From NCBI GenBank assembly GCA_016934695.1, contig JAFGSH010000117.1, positions 1-9,371 on the forward strand: 9,371 nucleotides of DNA, in the 5' to 3' direction. Position numbers and translations under genes: made by a program. The notes under the pieces are model-generated. The model worked only from the letters and a program-made list of their open reading frames with translations, did not search any database and had not been told where the DNA came from. Origin of the DNA: Deltaproteobacteria bacterium (GTDB lineage Bacteria > Desulfobacterota > Syntrophia > Syntrophales > UBA2210). Positions 1 to 5,965 of the stretch are shown here, piece after piece; position 1 is the stretch's first letter, and each line of letters begins with the position of its first letter.

Positions 1-270
1 CCCGGCGTCGGCCCGGAGCACAGTTATTTCCACGAGACGGGGAGGGCGCGCTACGTGACGGTGGACGACGACGAAGCGGTCAACGCCTTTTTATTCCTGT
101 CGCGGTGCGAGGGGATCATCCCCGCCATGGAGAGTGCGCACGCCGTCGCCTACACGATGAAACTTGCCCCCACCCTGAGTCGGGAGAAGATCATCGTCGT
201 CAATCTGTCGGGAAGGGGAGACAAGGACCTCGGCATCATCGAAGAGAGAGGGGAGGGGAGTCCGGCGTGA
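1..270 (+). CDS. trpB: Tryptophan synthase beta subunit, C-terminal end (partial at 5')
   Basis: This is the last 89 codons of TrpB, which condenses indole with L-serine to make L-tryptophan using PLP in the cytoplasm. The gene enters from the left edge in frame 1 and has no start in the window. Family hallmarks are visible: GVGPEHSYF at the left end, [12 protein letters not shown] (its Glu corresponds to E. coli Glu350) and [11 protein letters not shown], whose Ser corresponds to E. coli Ser377, which contacts the PLP ring nitrogen. The tail after GDKD is normal in length, so the C-terminus is complete. The TGA stop (268-270) overlaps the GTG start of trpA, which implies translational coupling and matches the 1:1 assembly of the TrpA/TrpB complex. 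An internal ATG in the same frame is not the true start. Confidence 0.97.
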   Translation, partial: PGVGPEHSYFHETGRARYVTVDDDEAVNAFLFLSRCEGIIPAMESAHAVAYTMKLAPTLSREKIIVVNLSGRGDKDLGIIEERGEGSPA

Positions 271-1079
271 GCAGGATCGACGAAAGATTCAGAAGACTGA
301 GAGAAGAGAATTCGAAGGCGCTGATTGTCTACCTGACGGCGGGGGATCCTGACCTTGAGATGACGAAGGAGATCATACTGGGGCTGGACCGCGCGGGAGT
401 CGATATCCTCGAGATCGGGGTTCCCTTCTCCGACCCGACGGCGGACGGTCCCGTCATCCAGGCCGCCTCCCACCGGGCGCTCAAAGGCGGGGCGACCCTC
501 TCCGGTATCCTGGAGATGATCGGGGAGGTGAGGAAGGTCAGCGAGATCCCGATCGTCCTCTTCGGGTACTATAACCCGATCCTCAGCTACGGAAACGAGC
601 GGTTCGCGAAGCGGGCGCGGGCGGTCGGCGTCGACGGGGTGCTGGTCGTCGACCTCCCTCCGGAAGAATCCGCCGAGCTCCGGAGATATACGGACCGGGC
701 GGGGATCGACTTCATCTCGCTCATCGCGCCGACGAGCACCGACGAGAGGATCCGGAAAATCGCGCAAAACGCCGGTGGTTTTCTCTACTACATCTCCATC
801 ACCGGCGTCACCGGGACGACAAGGCCACGGGTCGCCGATATCAAAAAGGACATGAAGAAAATACGGGCGATCACCGGTCTGCCGGTCGCCGTGGGGTTCG
901 GGATATCCACCCCCCAGCAGGCCCGCGAGATCGCGCCCCATGCCGACGGGATCGTGGTCGGGAGCGCCTTCGTCCGCCTGATCGAGGAGGGCGGCGGCGC
1001 AAATAACAGGGTGAATATCGTCGCCGGGTATGCTAGAGATATCAAACAGGCCATCTCAGGTGCACGGCCGGTCATATAA
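267..1079 (+). CDS. trpA: Tryptophan synthase alpha subunit
   Basis: This 270-aa protein cleaves indole-3-glycerol phosphate to indole and glyceraldehyde 3-phosphate and channels the indole to TrpB. I choose the GTG at 267. It overlaps the trpB stop (GTGA) and has a purine-rich Shine-Dalgarno (GGGAGGGGAG, 251-260) about 6 nt upstream. An in-frame ATG at 105 would add 54 residues lying inside trpB that do not resemble TrpA. With the GTG start the catalytic residues fall at the E. coli numbers, Glu49 (in LEIGVPFSD) and Asp60 (in PTADGP). Also visible are the AGDP motif near residue 25, ITGVTG near 178-183, and the phosphate-binding segments VGFGIS (209-214) and GSAFV (232-236). The length is typical of the family. 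tyrA follows after 24 nt, so the three genes are probably one transcript. Confidence 0.97.
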   Translation: MSRIDERFRRLREENSKALIVYLTAGDPDLEMTKEIILGLDRAGVDILEIGVPFSDPTADGPVIQAASHRALKGGATLSGILEMIGEVRKVSEIPIVLFGYYNPILSYGNERFAKRARAVGVDGVLVVDLPPEESAELRRYTDRAGIDFISLIAPTSTDERIRKIAQNAGGFLYYISITGVTGTTRPRVADIKKDMKKIRAITGLPVAVGFGISTPQQAREIAPHADGIVVGSAFVRLIEEGGGANNRVNIVAGYARDIKQAISGARPVI

Positions 1080-1103
1080 AAGGTACATACGAAACGGGAA
1101 CTG

Positions 1104-1868
1104 ATGAAAACATTCGAGATCGGGATCATCGGTGGGACCGGCGGGATCGGGCGGTGGTTCGCCGACTTCTTCAAAAAAGAAGGATACACCGTCCACGTGT
1201 CGGGGCGGACGAGCGGGATGGGCCCGGATGAGATGGCCCGGACCTGCGGGGTCGTGATCGTCAGCGTCCCGATCAACATCACCGCCGCCGTCATCGGGGA
1301 GATCGGCCCGAGAATGCCGGAGAGTTCCCTCCTGATGGATTTCACCTCACTGAAGGCGGAACCGGTCAGGGCGATGCTGGCGTCATCACGGTCTGAGGTC
1401 CTGGGGTGCCACCCCCTCTTCGGTCCTGATGTCCCGTCGATCGAGGGGATGAACGTCGTCCTCTGCCCCGCCAGGGTGAAAAAATGGGCGGGCTGGCCGG
1501 AGGACCTCTTTCGCAAAAGGGGCGCCCACGTCTTCGAGACAACACCGGAGAGGCACGACGAGATGGTGTCTATCACCCAGGTGCTGAACCACCTGGACAC
1601 CGTCGTCATGGCACTGGCCCTGAAGGAGACCGGTATCGATCCAGCCGAGCTCAGAAAGTTCTCCACCCCCATCTTCGACACGAAGCTCGCCATTATCGAG
1701 AAGGTATGCACCAACAATCCCCGGCTCTACGCGGATATCATCACCGAGAACCCCGATATCTCCAATGTCGTTGCGATATATGAACGAAGCCTCGCACGGA
1801 TCAAGGCCCTGGTCGAGGAAAACGATCCCGAAGGGCTGGCGGACCTGATTCGCGGCAGTCTTACATAG
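1104..1868 (+). CDS. tyrA: Prephenate dehydrogenase (TyrA family)
   Basis: A 254-aa NAD(P)-dependent dehydrogenase of the TyrA family, which oxidatively decarboxylates prephenate to 4-hydroxyphenylpyruvate (or arogenate to tyrosine) in tyrosine synthesis. The N-terminus carries a Rossmann motif, GIIGGTGGIG (7-16), ending at SGR (33-35). Then come VSVPINIT (53-60), GCHPLFGPD (101-109), the HDEMVSITQVLNH segment (151-163) whose last His appears to match the catalytic His of E. coli TyrA, and STPIFDTKLAIIE plus LYADII in the helical C-terminal domain. The resemblance is to the dehydrogenase half of E. coli TyrA, but there is no fused chorismate mutase domain. The start has only a weak Shine-Dalgarno (GGGAAC just upstream), as expected for a gene read by coupling from trpA. 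The choice between prephenate and arogenate cannot be made by eye. A decayed copy of its last ~30 codons lies at about 2701-2804. Confidence 0.9.
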   Translation: MKTFEIGIIGGTGGIGRWFADFFKKEGYTVHVSGRTSGMGPDEMARTCGVVIVSVPINITAAVIGEIGPRMPESSLLMDFTSLKAEPVRAMLASSRSEVLGCHPLFGPDVPSIEGMNVVLCPARVKKWAGWPEDLFRKRGAHVFETTPERHDEMVSITQVLNHLDTVVMALALKETGIDPAELRKFSTPIFDTKLAIIEKVCTNNPRLYADIITENPDISNVVAIYERSLARIKALVEENDPEGLADLIRGSLT

Positions 1869-1950
1869 GGTGAGGGTGTGCGGTTTGCGGAATGGATTTT
1901 TTAAGAGAAGGTTAGAAAAGGTTGATTTTTAGATACATAGAGGAAATACA

Positions 1951-2667
1951 ATGTCCAATCATGTAAACGGTGTCACACTGCTCCAAGAGAAATTTCCTAC
2001 AGACACACAGTACCCCTTTAGCCTGCCGATTTTCCATCAAACCAGATACCTGTCCTTTGATACACCCGTAACACTCTTCGTTGGCGAGAACGGAACCGGT
2101 AAATCCACATTACTGGAGGCCTTGGCATATGCCTGTGGCATCCATATCTGGAGCAGGTCGGAGTGTCCGCGATATCAGGCCAATCGGTACGAGCAGTTAT
2201 TGTATCAGTGCCTGCGCATCGATTGGGCAAACGGGCATGTCCCCGGGGCATTCTTCGGCTCGGAGATATTCAGAGATTTTGCGGATATTGTGGAGGAATG
2301 GGCGACGGCGGACCCCGGTCAGTTGAAGTACTTCGGCGGCAAGTCGTTAGTAACACAGTCGCATGGTCAATCCATAATGTCCTATTTTCGTTCGCGGTAT
2401 AAGATACGGGGCCTGTACCTGCTTGATGAGCCGGAGACGGCGCTGTCGCCACGAAGTCAACTGGAGTTGCTTGAGATTATCGGAGAGAACAGTCAGGCTG
2501 GGCATGCCCAATTTATCATCGCTACGCACTCCCCGATCCTTCTCGCCTGTGGTGGAGCCACAATCTACAGCTTTGATTATGTGCCGGTGCAAGCCGTTAC
2601 ATACGAGGAAACCGAGCATTATCAGGTATACAAACGCTTCCTGATTGACCGGCGAACGTATATATAA
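1951..2667 (+). CDS. Single-domain AAA/ABC-type ATPase
   Basis: A 238-aa stand-alone ATPase of the AAA_21/SMC-ABC-like group often annotated 'AAA family ATPase'. The sequence shows a Walker A motif, GENGTGKST (45-53), then YFGGKSLVTQSHGQS, where the SHGQS segment takes the place of the ABC signature. Walker B and the catalytic Glu follow in LYLLDEPETALSP, and the H-loop is IIATHSPIL. The ending, YEETEHYQVYKRFL, is typical of this family, so the protein looks full length. A good Shine-Dalgarno (AGAGGAA, 1939-1945) precedes the ATG. The partner and substrate are unknown; no toxin, TOPRIM, HNH or membrane gene is coupled to it. Base composition is lower in G+C (about half, in the stretches I sampled) than the trp/tyr genes. 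It sits 82 nt after tyrA and just before a decayed tyrA tail, which suggests it arrived by recombination. The family call is firm and the function is open. Confidence 0.85.
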   Translation: MSNHVNGVTLLQEKFPTDTQYPFSLPIFHQTRYLSFDTPVTLFVGENGTGKSTLLEALAYACGIHIWSRSECPRYQANRYEQLLYQCLRIDWANGHVPGAFFGSEIFRDFADIVEEWATADPGQLKYFGGKSLVTQSHGQSIMSYFRSRYKIRGLYLLDEPETALSPRSQLELLEIIGENSQAGHAQFIIATHSPILLACGGATIYSFDYVPVQAVTYEETEHYQVYKRFLIDRRTYI

Positions 2668-2700
2668 TCATGTCCCTTGACTTGGTTTTTAATACACTTC

Positions 2701-2804
2701 CGTGTGCTTTCTGCTCAGGAGCCATCTCTCACTGCCGGCCTGAAGAGGCTCTGCCCTGGAAACGATGCAGGCTGGAGGGGCTGATCCGCGGCAGCCTCAG
2801 ATAA
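2701..2804 (+). pseudogene. Decayed copy of the tyrA 3' end
   Basis: The 3' end of tyrA reappears here in degraded form. Read in frame from 2719, EPSLTAGLKRL and then GNDAG parallel ERSLARIKALVEENDPEG of the intact tyrA. After a net loss of 4 nt in the aacgat...ggctgg stretch the reading frame shifts. The next frame gives LEGLIRGSLR and a TAA at 2802-2804, matching LADLIRGSLT-stop of tyrA. The terminal ~45 nt are roughly three-quarters identical to 1820-1868, with many differences at third codon positions, so this is an old or foreign homologue and not a recent exact duplication. It lacks a start and every catalytic part of TyrA. It most likely marks the right-hand border of a segment that brought in the ATPase gene. 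Confidence 0.7.
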
Positions 2805-2813
2805 GGCGGAGGC

Positions 2814-2835
2814 TGATACGTCCGCTGACGTATCA
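2814..2835. repeat. Perfect 9-bp inverted repeat upstream of exported-protein gene
   Basis: The arms TGATACGTC and GACGTATCA are exact reverse complements separated by the 4 nt CGCT. No T-run follows on either strand, so an intrinsic terminator is unlikely. A looser related half-site (TGATGTATC) lies shortly downstream. The element is 59 nt before the start codon at 2895, where an operator or leader hairpin would be expected. Function is inferred only from position. Confidence 0.6.
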
Positions 2836-2894
2836 TGTCGAATCCTGATGTATCGGAATAAGAGATCTCATATTCCCCTCAGGGAGAGCGTTCC

Positions 2895-3785
2895 ATGAAC
2901 ATAAAACCCGCGTTGGTCTTGTTCCTTTCGCTCGTCTGTCTTTTGATCGCCTCCGCCGCAGAACCCGCCGGGAACGTGTCCGCGGCAGCGAGTCCCGCCG
3001 CGTCGCTCGAAGAACGGTATATTGCAAGCCGTGACGGCTTCATCAGACAGTTCGCGCAGGCAACGGACCCGGTTGCTGATCGCCCGGCCCTCGCGGAACT
3101 GGAGCGGCAGATGAGAGCAGTCGTGGGACCGGTCACGATCGAAGGCTTCCCGGGACAGGGAAGGATCAATCTCCTGACGCTCCGGCCTGAACCCGGCTTC
3201 GCCCAGGTCGACGGACTTCGATTCGATTCCGACGGGGAGGCCCTCGTTGTCACGACGGAGGTCCTGCTGAATCGCTACCTGGCCGAACGTCCGGAACTCC
3301 CGAAGACCGTAAGCGAACTTTCGAAGACAGGGGATTTCTACCGCCGCGTTTTTCATGCGGATGCCGGGGTTGTCTGCTACACGGACGTGCCGGTCAGGAG
3401 CGGGGAAGACGGCTCGTTCGCGCACGCGGCCCTGGGCGTGAGCGCCCAGGATATCGGTCCCTTTATACCGGACGAGATCTTTGTCTTTGTTACGAGAGGG
3501 AACCGCGTACTTCTGGTCTCCGCCCCCGCGGCGGTTGCAATTACCGAGATTCCGGAGTGCCGGAGCGAGTGGGACAGGTTTGCGAAAAAGAGGGACGAGG
3601 CGCTTCATATCTATCGATCTTCTCAGCTCGAAGACAGGAAGGCATTTGAAAACTCCCTCCGATACGGGGAGCAGGGCTTTGAGGCCTATCGCCGCTGTTA
3701 TGAGAGAGAGGCACAGAACCGGCCGTTCTTCCCATCGCTGAAGAGACAGGCGCAGTCGATAGTCGATCGTCTGCAGAGGGATTGA
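2895..3785 (+). CDS. Exported protein of unknown function
   Basis: A 296-aa protein I do not recognise. It begins with a clear Sec signal peptide: a Lys at position 4, a hydrophobic core (about 6-20) and a likely cleavage site in ASAAEPA near residues 19-24. Cys15 lies inside the core without a lipobox (preceded by SLV), so it is not an obvious lipoprotein. The mature part is soluble, with an Ala-rich linker (to about 37), a mixed alpha/beta middle (about 70-220), and a charged helical C-terminus (about 223-296) rich in Arg, Glu and Lys. Three cysteines remain after processing (161, 222, 268). A strong Shine-Dalgarno (AGGGAGAG, 2881-2888) sits 6 nt before the ATG. The product is probably periplasmic. 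Codon use is G+C-rich like the trp genes. It is followed by a hairpin beginning at its stop codon. No enzymatic motif was seen. Confidence 0.8.
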   Translation: MNIKPALVLFLSLVCLLIASAAEPAGNVSAAASPAASLEERYIASRDGFIRQFAQATDPVADRPALAELERQMRAVVGPVTIEGFPGQGRINLLTLRPEPGFAQVDGLRFDSDGEALVVTTEVLLNRYLAERPELPKTVSELSKTGDFYRRVFHADAGVVCYTDVPVRSGEDGSFAHAALGVSAQDIGPFIPDEIFVFVTRGNRVLLVSAPAAVAITEIPECRSEWDRFAKKRDEALHIYRSSQLEDRKAFENSLRYGEQGFEAYRRCYEREAQNRPFFPSLKRQAQSIVDRLQRD

Positions 3786-3833
3786 GCCGGCATGACGGAG
3801 ACTGGCTTCCCTGCCTGGAGGCTCGCCGGCTCA
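3783..3833 (+). repeat. Stem-loop starting at the stop codon of the exported-protein gene
   Basis: TGAGCCGGC (3783-3791, its TGA being the stop codon) is the exact reverse complement of GCCGGCTCA (3825-3833). The 33-nt loop can form a second hairpin (GGCTTCC with GGAGGCT, including wobble pairs). No U-run follows, so it is not a standard intrinsic terminator. It could act as a 3'-end stabiliser, an attenuator, or a Rho-linked end. Confidence 0.5.
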
Positions 3834-3992
3834 GCGGACGAAGAGATGTCTCGTTCCGGCCCTTTCTCCGAACGGTTCGGCTCTGCCCATGCGGGCCCGT
3901 GCCGGTCGTTTGAGGACTTCTCAGTCAGGGGCAGCCTGTATCCCAATGCATACGCGAAGGCGATTATGGGAGAGGATCGGTCGATACCATGA
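3792..3992 (+). CDS. Doubtful small ORF (66 aa) before the PGPGW-type gene
   Basis: An ATG-started ORF of 66 codons fills most of the gap between the exported protein and the PGPGW-type gene. For it: the stop overlaps the next start as ATGA (3989-3992), an arrangement typical of coupled genes; third positions are fairly G+C-rich; and an AGAGGG lies about 11 nt before the ATG. Against it: the start codon lies inside the hairpin loop at 3783-3833, the spacing to the Shine-Dalgarno is long, and the product has no recognisable domain, membrane segment or signal. It may simply be an untranslated leader. Confidence 0.25.
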   Translation: MTETGFPAWRLAGSADEEMSRSGPFSERFGSAHAGPCRSFEDFSVRGSLYPNAYAKAIMGEDRSIP

Positions 3993-4477
3993 ATATTGTG
4001 ACGGCATTATTCGAATGGGGACAATCCCATGCCATGCTGCTCGGGGTGGTATCCGCTCTTTCCCTCCTTGTCTTTATCGGAACGCTGGCGGTGCTCCCTT
4101 TTTTCGTCGCCCGTATTCCCGAAGACTACTTCCTCCGTTCAGAGACGCGCTCCCGACGGTATTACTCAAGTTTTCCGGCGCACCTCCTGTATCTTATAGT
4201 CAAAAACCTTGCGGGGGCTGTTTTTATCATAGCGGGTATCGCCATGCTGTTCATCCCCGGGCAGGGAATCCTGACCATCCTGATCGGGATCATGTTGATG
4301 AATTTTCCAGGCAAGCATTCGCTCGCGCTCCGTGTCATCGGGCAGCCCAAGATATTGAGGGCCGTCAATTGGATGCGGAGCCGATCGAAGCGGCCACCGC
4401 TGACATTTTTTCCTCGAAGAGCCGGCCGCAGGGACCGATCTCGCACGGCTGGGGGGGCTGACTACGAGAGGTTTTGA
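3989..4477 (+). CDS. Small inner-membrane protein, PGPGW-type
   Basis: A 162-aa membrane protein. Hydrophobic segments run about 15-40, 64-89 and 93-106. The last two flank an FIPGQG turn (88-93), and the third ends in a conserved FPGK (106-109). This layout, and the following region IGQPKILRAVNWMRSRSKRPPL, match small proteins usually annotated as putative transmembrane protein (PGPGW family), found in many proteobacteria. The PGPGW motif itself is changed here to PGQGI. The C-terminal tail (about 128-153) is rich in Arg and probably cytoplasmic. The function is unknown across the family. A GGGAGAGGA (3968-3976) lies about 12 nt upstream of the ATG, slightly far. The gene ends convergently with the TetR gene, 35 nt away, with no good terminator between them. 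Confidence 0.72.
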   Translation: MNIVTALFEWGQSHAMLLGVVSALSLLVFIGTLAVLPFFVARIPEDYFLRSETRSRRYYSSFPAHLLYLIVKNLAGAVFIIAGIAMLFIPGQGILTILIGIMLMNFPGKHSLALRVIGQPKILRAVNWMRSRSKRPPLTFFPRRAGRRDRSRTAGGADYERF

Positions 4478-4512
4478 ATACCGCGGGGATGATATGCCCG
4501 CTGGACTGAGAT

Positions 4513-5163
4513 TCAGGCGATAAGGTGGCTCACGATATATTCTTCGAGAAGATCGTTCGTTTCTTTTTCCGAATATTTCCCCTGGAGCGTCCAGCCCCGG
4601 AATGCAAGGAACACAAGCTGGTAGAAAACCATGCTGGCCGCGAAGAAAGGATCCCGGACATGAAATACTCCTTGCTCAACACCCTGGCGTATGACGTGCT
4701 CGATGGCCTTGATACGCTTCATATCCAGTTTCATGGCCCTTTCCAAGTCCTTCCTGGGCAGGATCTTGGATTCCCTGTACATTACTATGATCTCCTCTTT
4801 GAAGACTTGCACATTCTGCAAGGACTCGCGAACAAGCAGTCTTAACATCTTCTCTGGATCATCGATCTTTGTGACCTGTCTGTAATCAAGACCTGTCTGG
4901 ACATATTCCTGGTAGACATCGAACGCCAGGCTGAGCAGATCTTCTTTCTTCGTAATATAATCGTATAGATTTCCCAAGGCCATACCGGTTGCCTTGGATA
5001 TGTCACGCATGGTTGTCCGGTCGAATCCTTTCTTGATAAAGAGCTCCGATGCCTTTTTGGCGATATGGAGGTGTTTTTCCCGGACCAGTTCGGGGTTTTT
5101 GATCCGGATCGAGACAGGTCCAAATGTCTTTTTTGGACCGGTAACTCTCCTGGTATGTTTCAT
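4513..5163 (-). CDS. TetR-family transcriptional regulator
   Basis: A 216-aa one-component regulator. The DNA-binding domain covers about 30-78, with the helix-turn-helix TTMRDISKATGMALGNLYDYI (50-70) followed by the family's KKEDLL. The rest (about 80-216) is the all-helical ligand and dimer domain, which does not reveal the ligand. The N-terminus before the domain is longer than usual (about 28 basic residues), so a later start is possible. The annotated ATG has a plausible GGGGGG Shine-Dalgarno 5-6 nt upstream. The gene is less G+C-rich than the trp region. It stands alone, convergent with the PGPGW-type gene, and the upstream minus-strand Nudix gene ends 244 nt away. A TATAAT box at 5262-5267 and an inverted repeat at 5205-5241 suggest its own promoter and probable autorepression. 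Its targets are not evident from the neighbourhood. Confidence 0.93.
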   Translation of the reverse strand: MKHTRRVTGPKKTFGPVSIRIKNPELVREKHLHIAKKASELFIKKGFDRTTMRDISKATGMALGNLYDYITKKEDLLSLAFDVYQEYVQTGLDYRQVTKIDDPEKMLRLLVRESLQNVQVFKEEIIVMYRESKILPRKDLERAMKLDMKRIKAIEHVIRQGVEQGVFHVRDPFFAASMVFYQLVFLAFRGWTLQGKYSEKETNDLLEEYIVSHLIA

Positions 5164-5204
5164 TTCGATCCCCCCATCATGGATTGCATTACAGTATCAT
5201 ACAG

Positions 5205-5241
5205 GGCATGTCTTTGACGTGTGCGCTCCCGGAGACATGCC
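5205..5241 (-). promoter_or_regulatory. Inverted repeat in the tetR leader (candidate operator or leader hairpin)
   Basis: GGCATGTCT (5205-5213) and AGACATGCC (5233-5241) are perfect 9-bp inverted arms separated by 19 nt. They lie between the candidate -10 box (5262-5267) and the tetR start (5163). As DNA this could be the operator of the regulator; as RNA it would form a stem-loop in the 5' leader, clear of the ribosome site. Confidence 0.45.
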
Positions 5242-5261
5242 TTCCGAAGATTGTTCACTAC

Positions 5262-5267
5262 ATTATA
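5262..5267 (-). promoter_or_regulatory. Candidate -10 box for tetR
   Basis: The minus strand reads TATAAT, a perfect sigma-70 -10 hexamer, about 100 nt upstream of the tetR start in an AT-rich patch. The -35 position 17 nt upstream (5285-5290) is only a T-rich match. Near-identical decamers TTGTTCACTA (5251-5260) and TTGTTCATTA (5333-5342) flank the promoter. Confidence 0.45.
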
Positions 5268-5360
5268 TCCCAAAATGCAATAGAAAATATTTTATTCTGC
5301 GATATGGAATGCCGAGTGTAACAAACAGGCCTTTGTTCATTAATGGTTGGTTGTAGAGTG

Positions 5361-5388
5361 ATTCCGGAATTTCCGGCACGAAGCGTGC
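5361..5388. repeat. Adjoining palindromes downstream of the Nudix gene
   Basis: CCGGAATTTCCGG (5364-5376; 6-bp arms) abuts GCACGAAGCGTGC (5376-5388; 5-bp arms around a 3-nt loop). ATTCCGGAAT (5361-5370) is itself a perfect palindrome. They lie just past the end of the minus-strand Nudix gene, where a transcript end is expected, but there is no T-run. This could be a Rho-type 3' end, an mRNA-stabilising structure or a binding site. Confidence 0.4.
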
Positions 5389-5407
5389 TCAGGGGTGATG
5401 CTGATTG

Positions 5408-5905
5408 TCATGATCCTTTGATACCGAGTCTCTCCAGCCAGTCTTTGAGAGCAGGTCCGGCTCCGAGTGCCCAGGGGCGTACCTTGTCCGGCGGCACGGA
5501 TATCACTTCGGCAAGCTCATCTCCCATGGCTATCTCGCCTTGTGCCGATACGTGATAGGCGATAATGATCTGATTCTGCTCCGGAAAGGGATAGACGCCG
5601 ATCATGCCTTCCAGGCCGGCATCGATACCAAGCTCTTCCCTGACTTCCCGGAGAACGGCATTCTCCGGGGATTCCCTCTTTTCCAGGAACCCTGTGATCA
5701 ATCCGAACATCTTCGGCGGCCAGGCCTTGTTGCGGGCCAGGAGGACATTCCCCTCGTGTTCGACGACCGCGGCAACGACGGGCAGCGGATTGTCCCAGAA
5801 GACATACTCGCAGTTTTTCGCCGGGCAGGCGAGATACTCCTTGCCGTTGATCTTTTGCAGTGTAAGCTCATGACCGCAGTGCAGGCAATACCTGATTCGA
5901 GCCAT
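5408..5905 (-). CDS. Zinc-ribbon Nudix hydrolase
   Basis: A 165-aa hydrolase expected to cleave a nucleoside diphosphate linked to another group (X), using Mg or Mn. An N-terminal zinc ribbon uses Cys7 and Cys10 (CLHCG) with Cys27 and Cys32 (CPAKNC). The catalytic fold follows, with a fully canonical Nudix box at 72-94 (G, five residues, E, seven residues, REVREELGI). The zinc ribbon plus Nudix plan recalls the NudC (NADH pyrophosphatase) branch. However, the diagnostic SQPWPFP motif is replaced by a short VYPFPEQNQ, so the substrate is uncertain. A Shine-Dalgarno (AGAGGG) lies about 7 nt before the ATG. It is the last of three minus-strand genes, 60 nt after the J-domain gene, and probably shares their promoter. 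Tandem palindromes follow it. Confidence 0.88.
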   Translation of the reverse strand: MARIRYCLHCGHELTLQKINGKEYLACPAKNCEYVFWDNPLPVVAAVVEHEGNVLLARNKAWPPKMFGLITGFLEKRESPENAVLREVREELGIDAGLEGMIGVYPFPEQNQIIIAYHVSAQGEIAMGDELAEVISVPPDKVRPWALGAGPALKDWLERLGIKGS

Positions 5906-5965
5906 TCTTTGCCCTCTGGAACAGACGGCAGCGCTGAAAAGAGTCGTGCCGCGAAATCTTCCCTG

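Noticed and set aside
150..1717. Long minus-strand ORFs opposite trpA and tyrA (150-941 and 788-1717)
   Set aside because: They are antisense shadows of two certain genes in G+C-rich DNA, with low-complexity products and no family resemblance.
1..2667. Archaeal (methanogen) origin of the left part with a chimeric join to bacterial DNA on the right
   Set aside because: Considered because of the composition change near 1870-2670. The TrpA/TyrA proteins fit bacterial sequences (TyrA close in pattern to E. coli), bacterial ribosome sites occur throughout, and the tyrA tail after the ATPase ties both sides together. An assembly join is not excluded but nothing requires it.
2691..2712. ACAC-TTCC-GTGT hairpin after the ATPase gene as its terminator
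   Set aside because: The stem is 4 bp and the following sequence is not a T-run.
2868..3608. 246-codon minus-strand ORF opposite the exported-protein gene
   Set aside because: The sense strand has a signal peptide, a strong ribosome site and a complete ORF; the antisense product is Arg-rich with no motif.
3889..4461. 190-codon plus-strand ORF in another frame over the PGPGW-type gene
   Set aside because: It overlaps almost all of a recognisable membrane protein and its product is Arg/Pro/His-rich without domains.
4478..4512. GCGGG/CCCGC hairpin between the PGPGW-type and TetR genes as a bidirectional terminator
   Set aside because: The stem is only 5 bp with a 9-nt loop and no T-run on either side; too weak to call.
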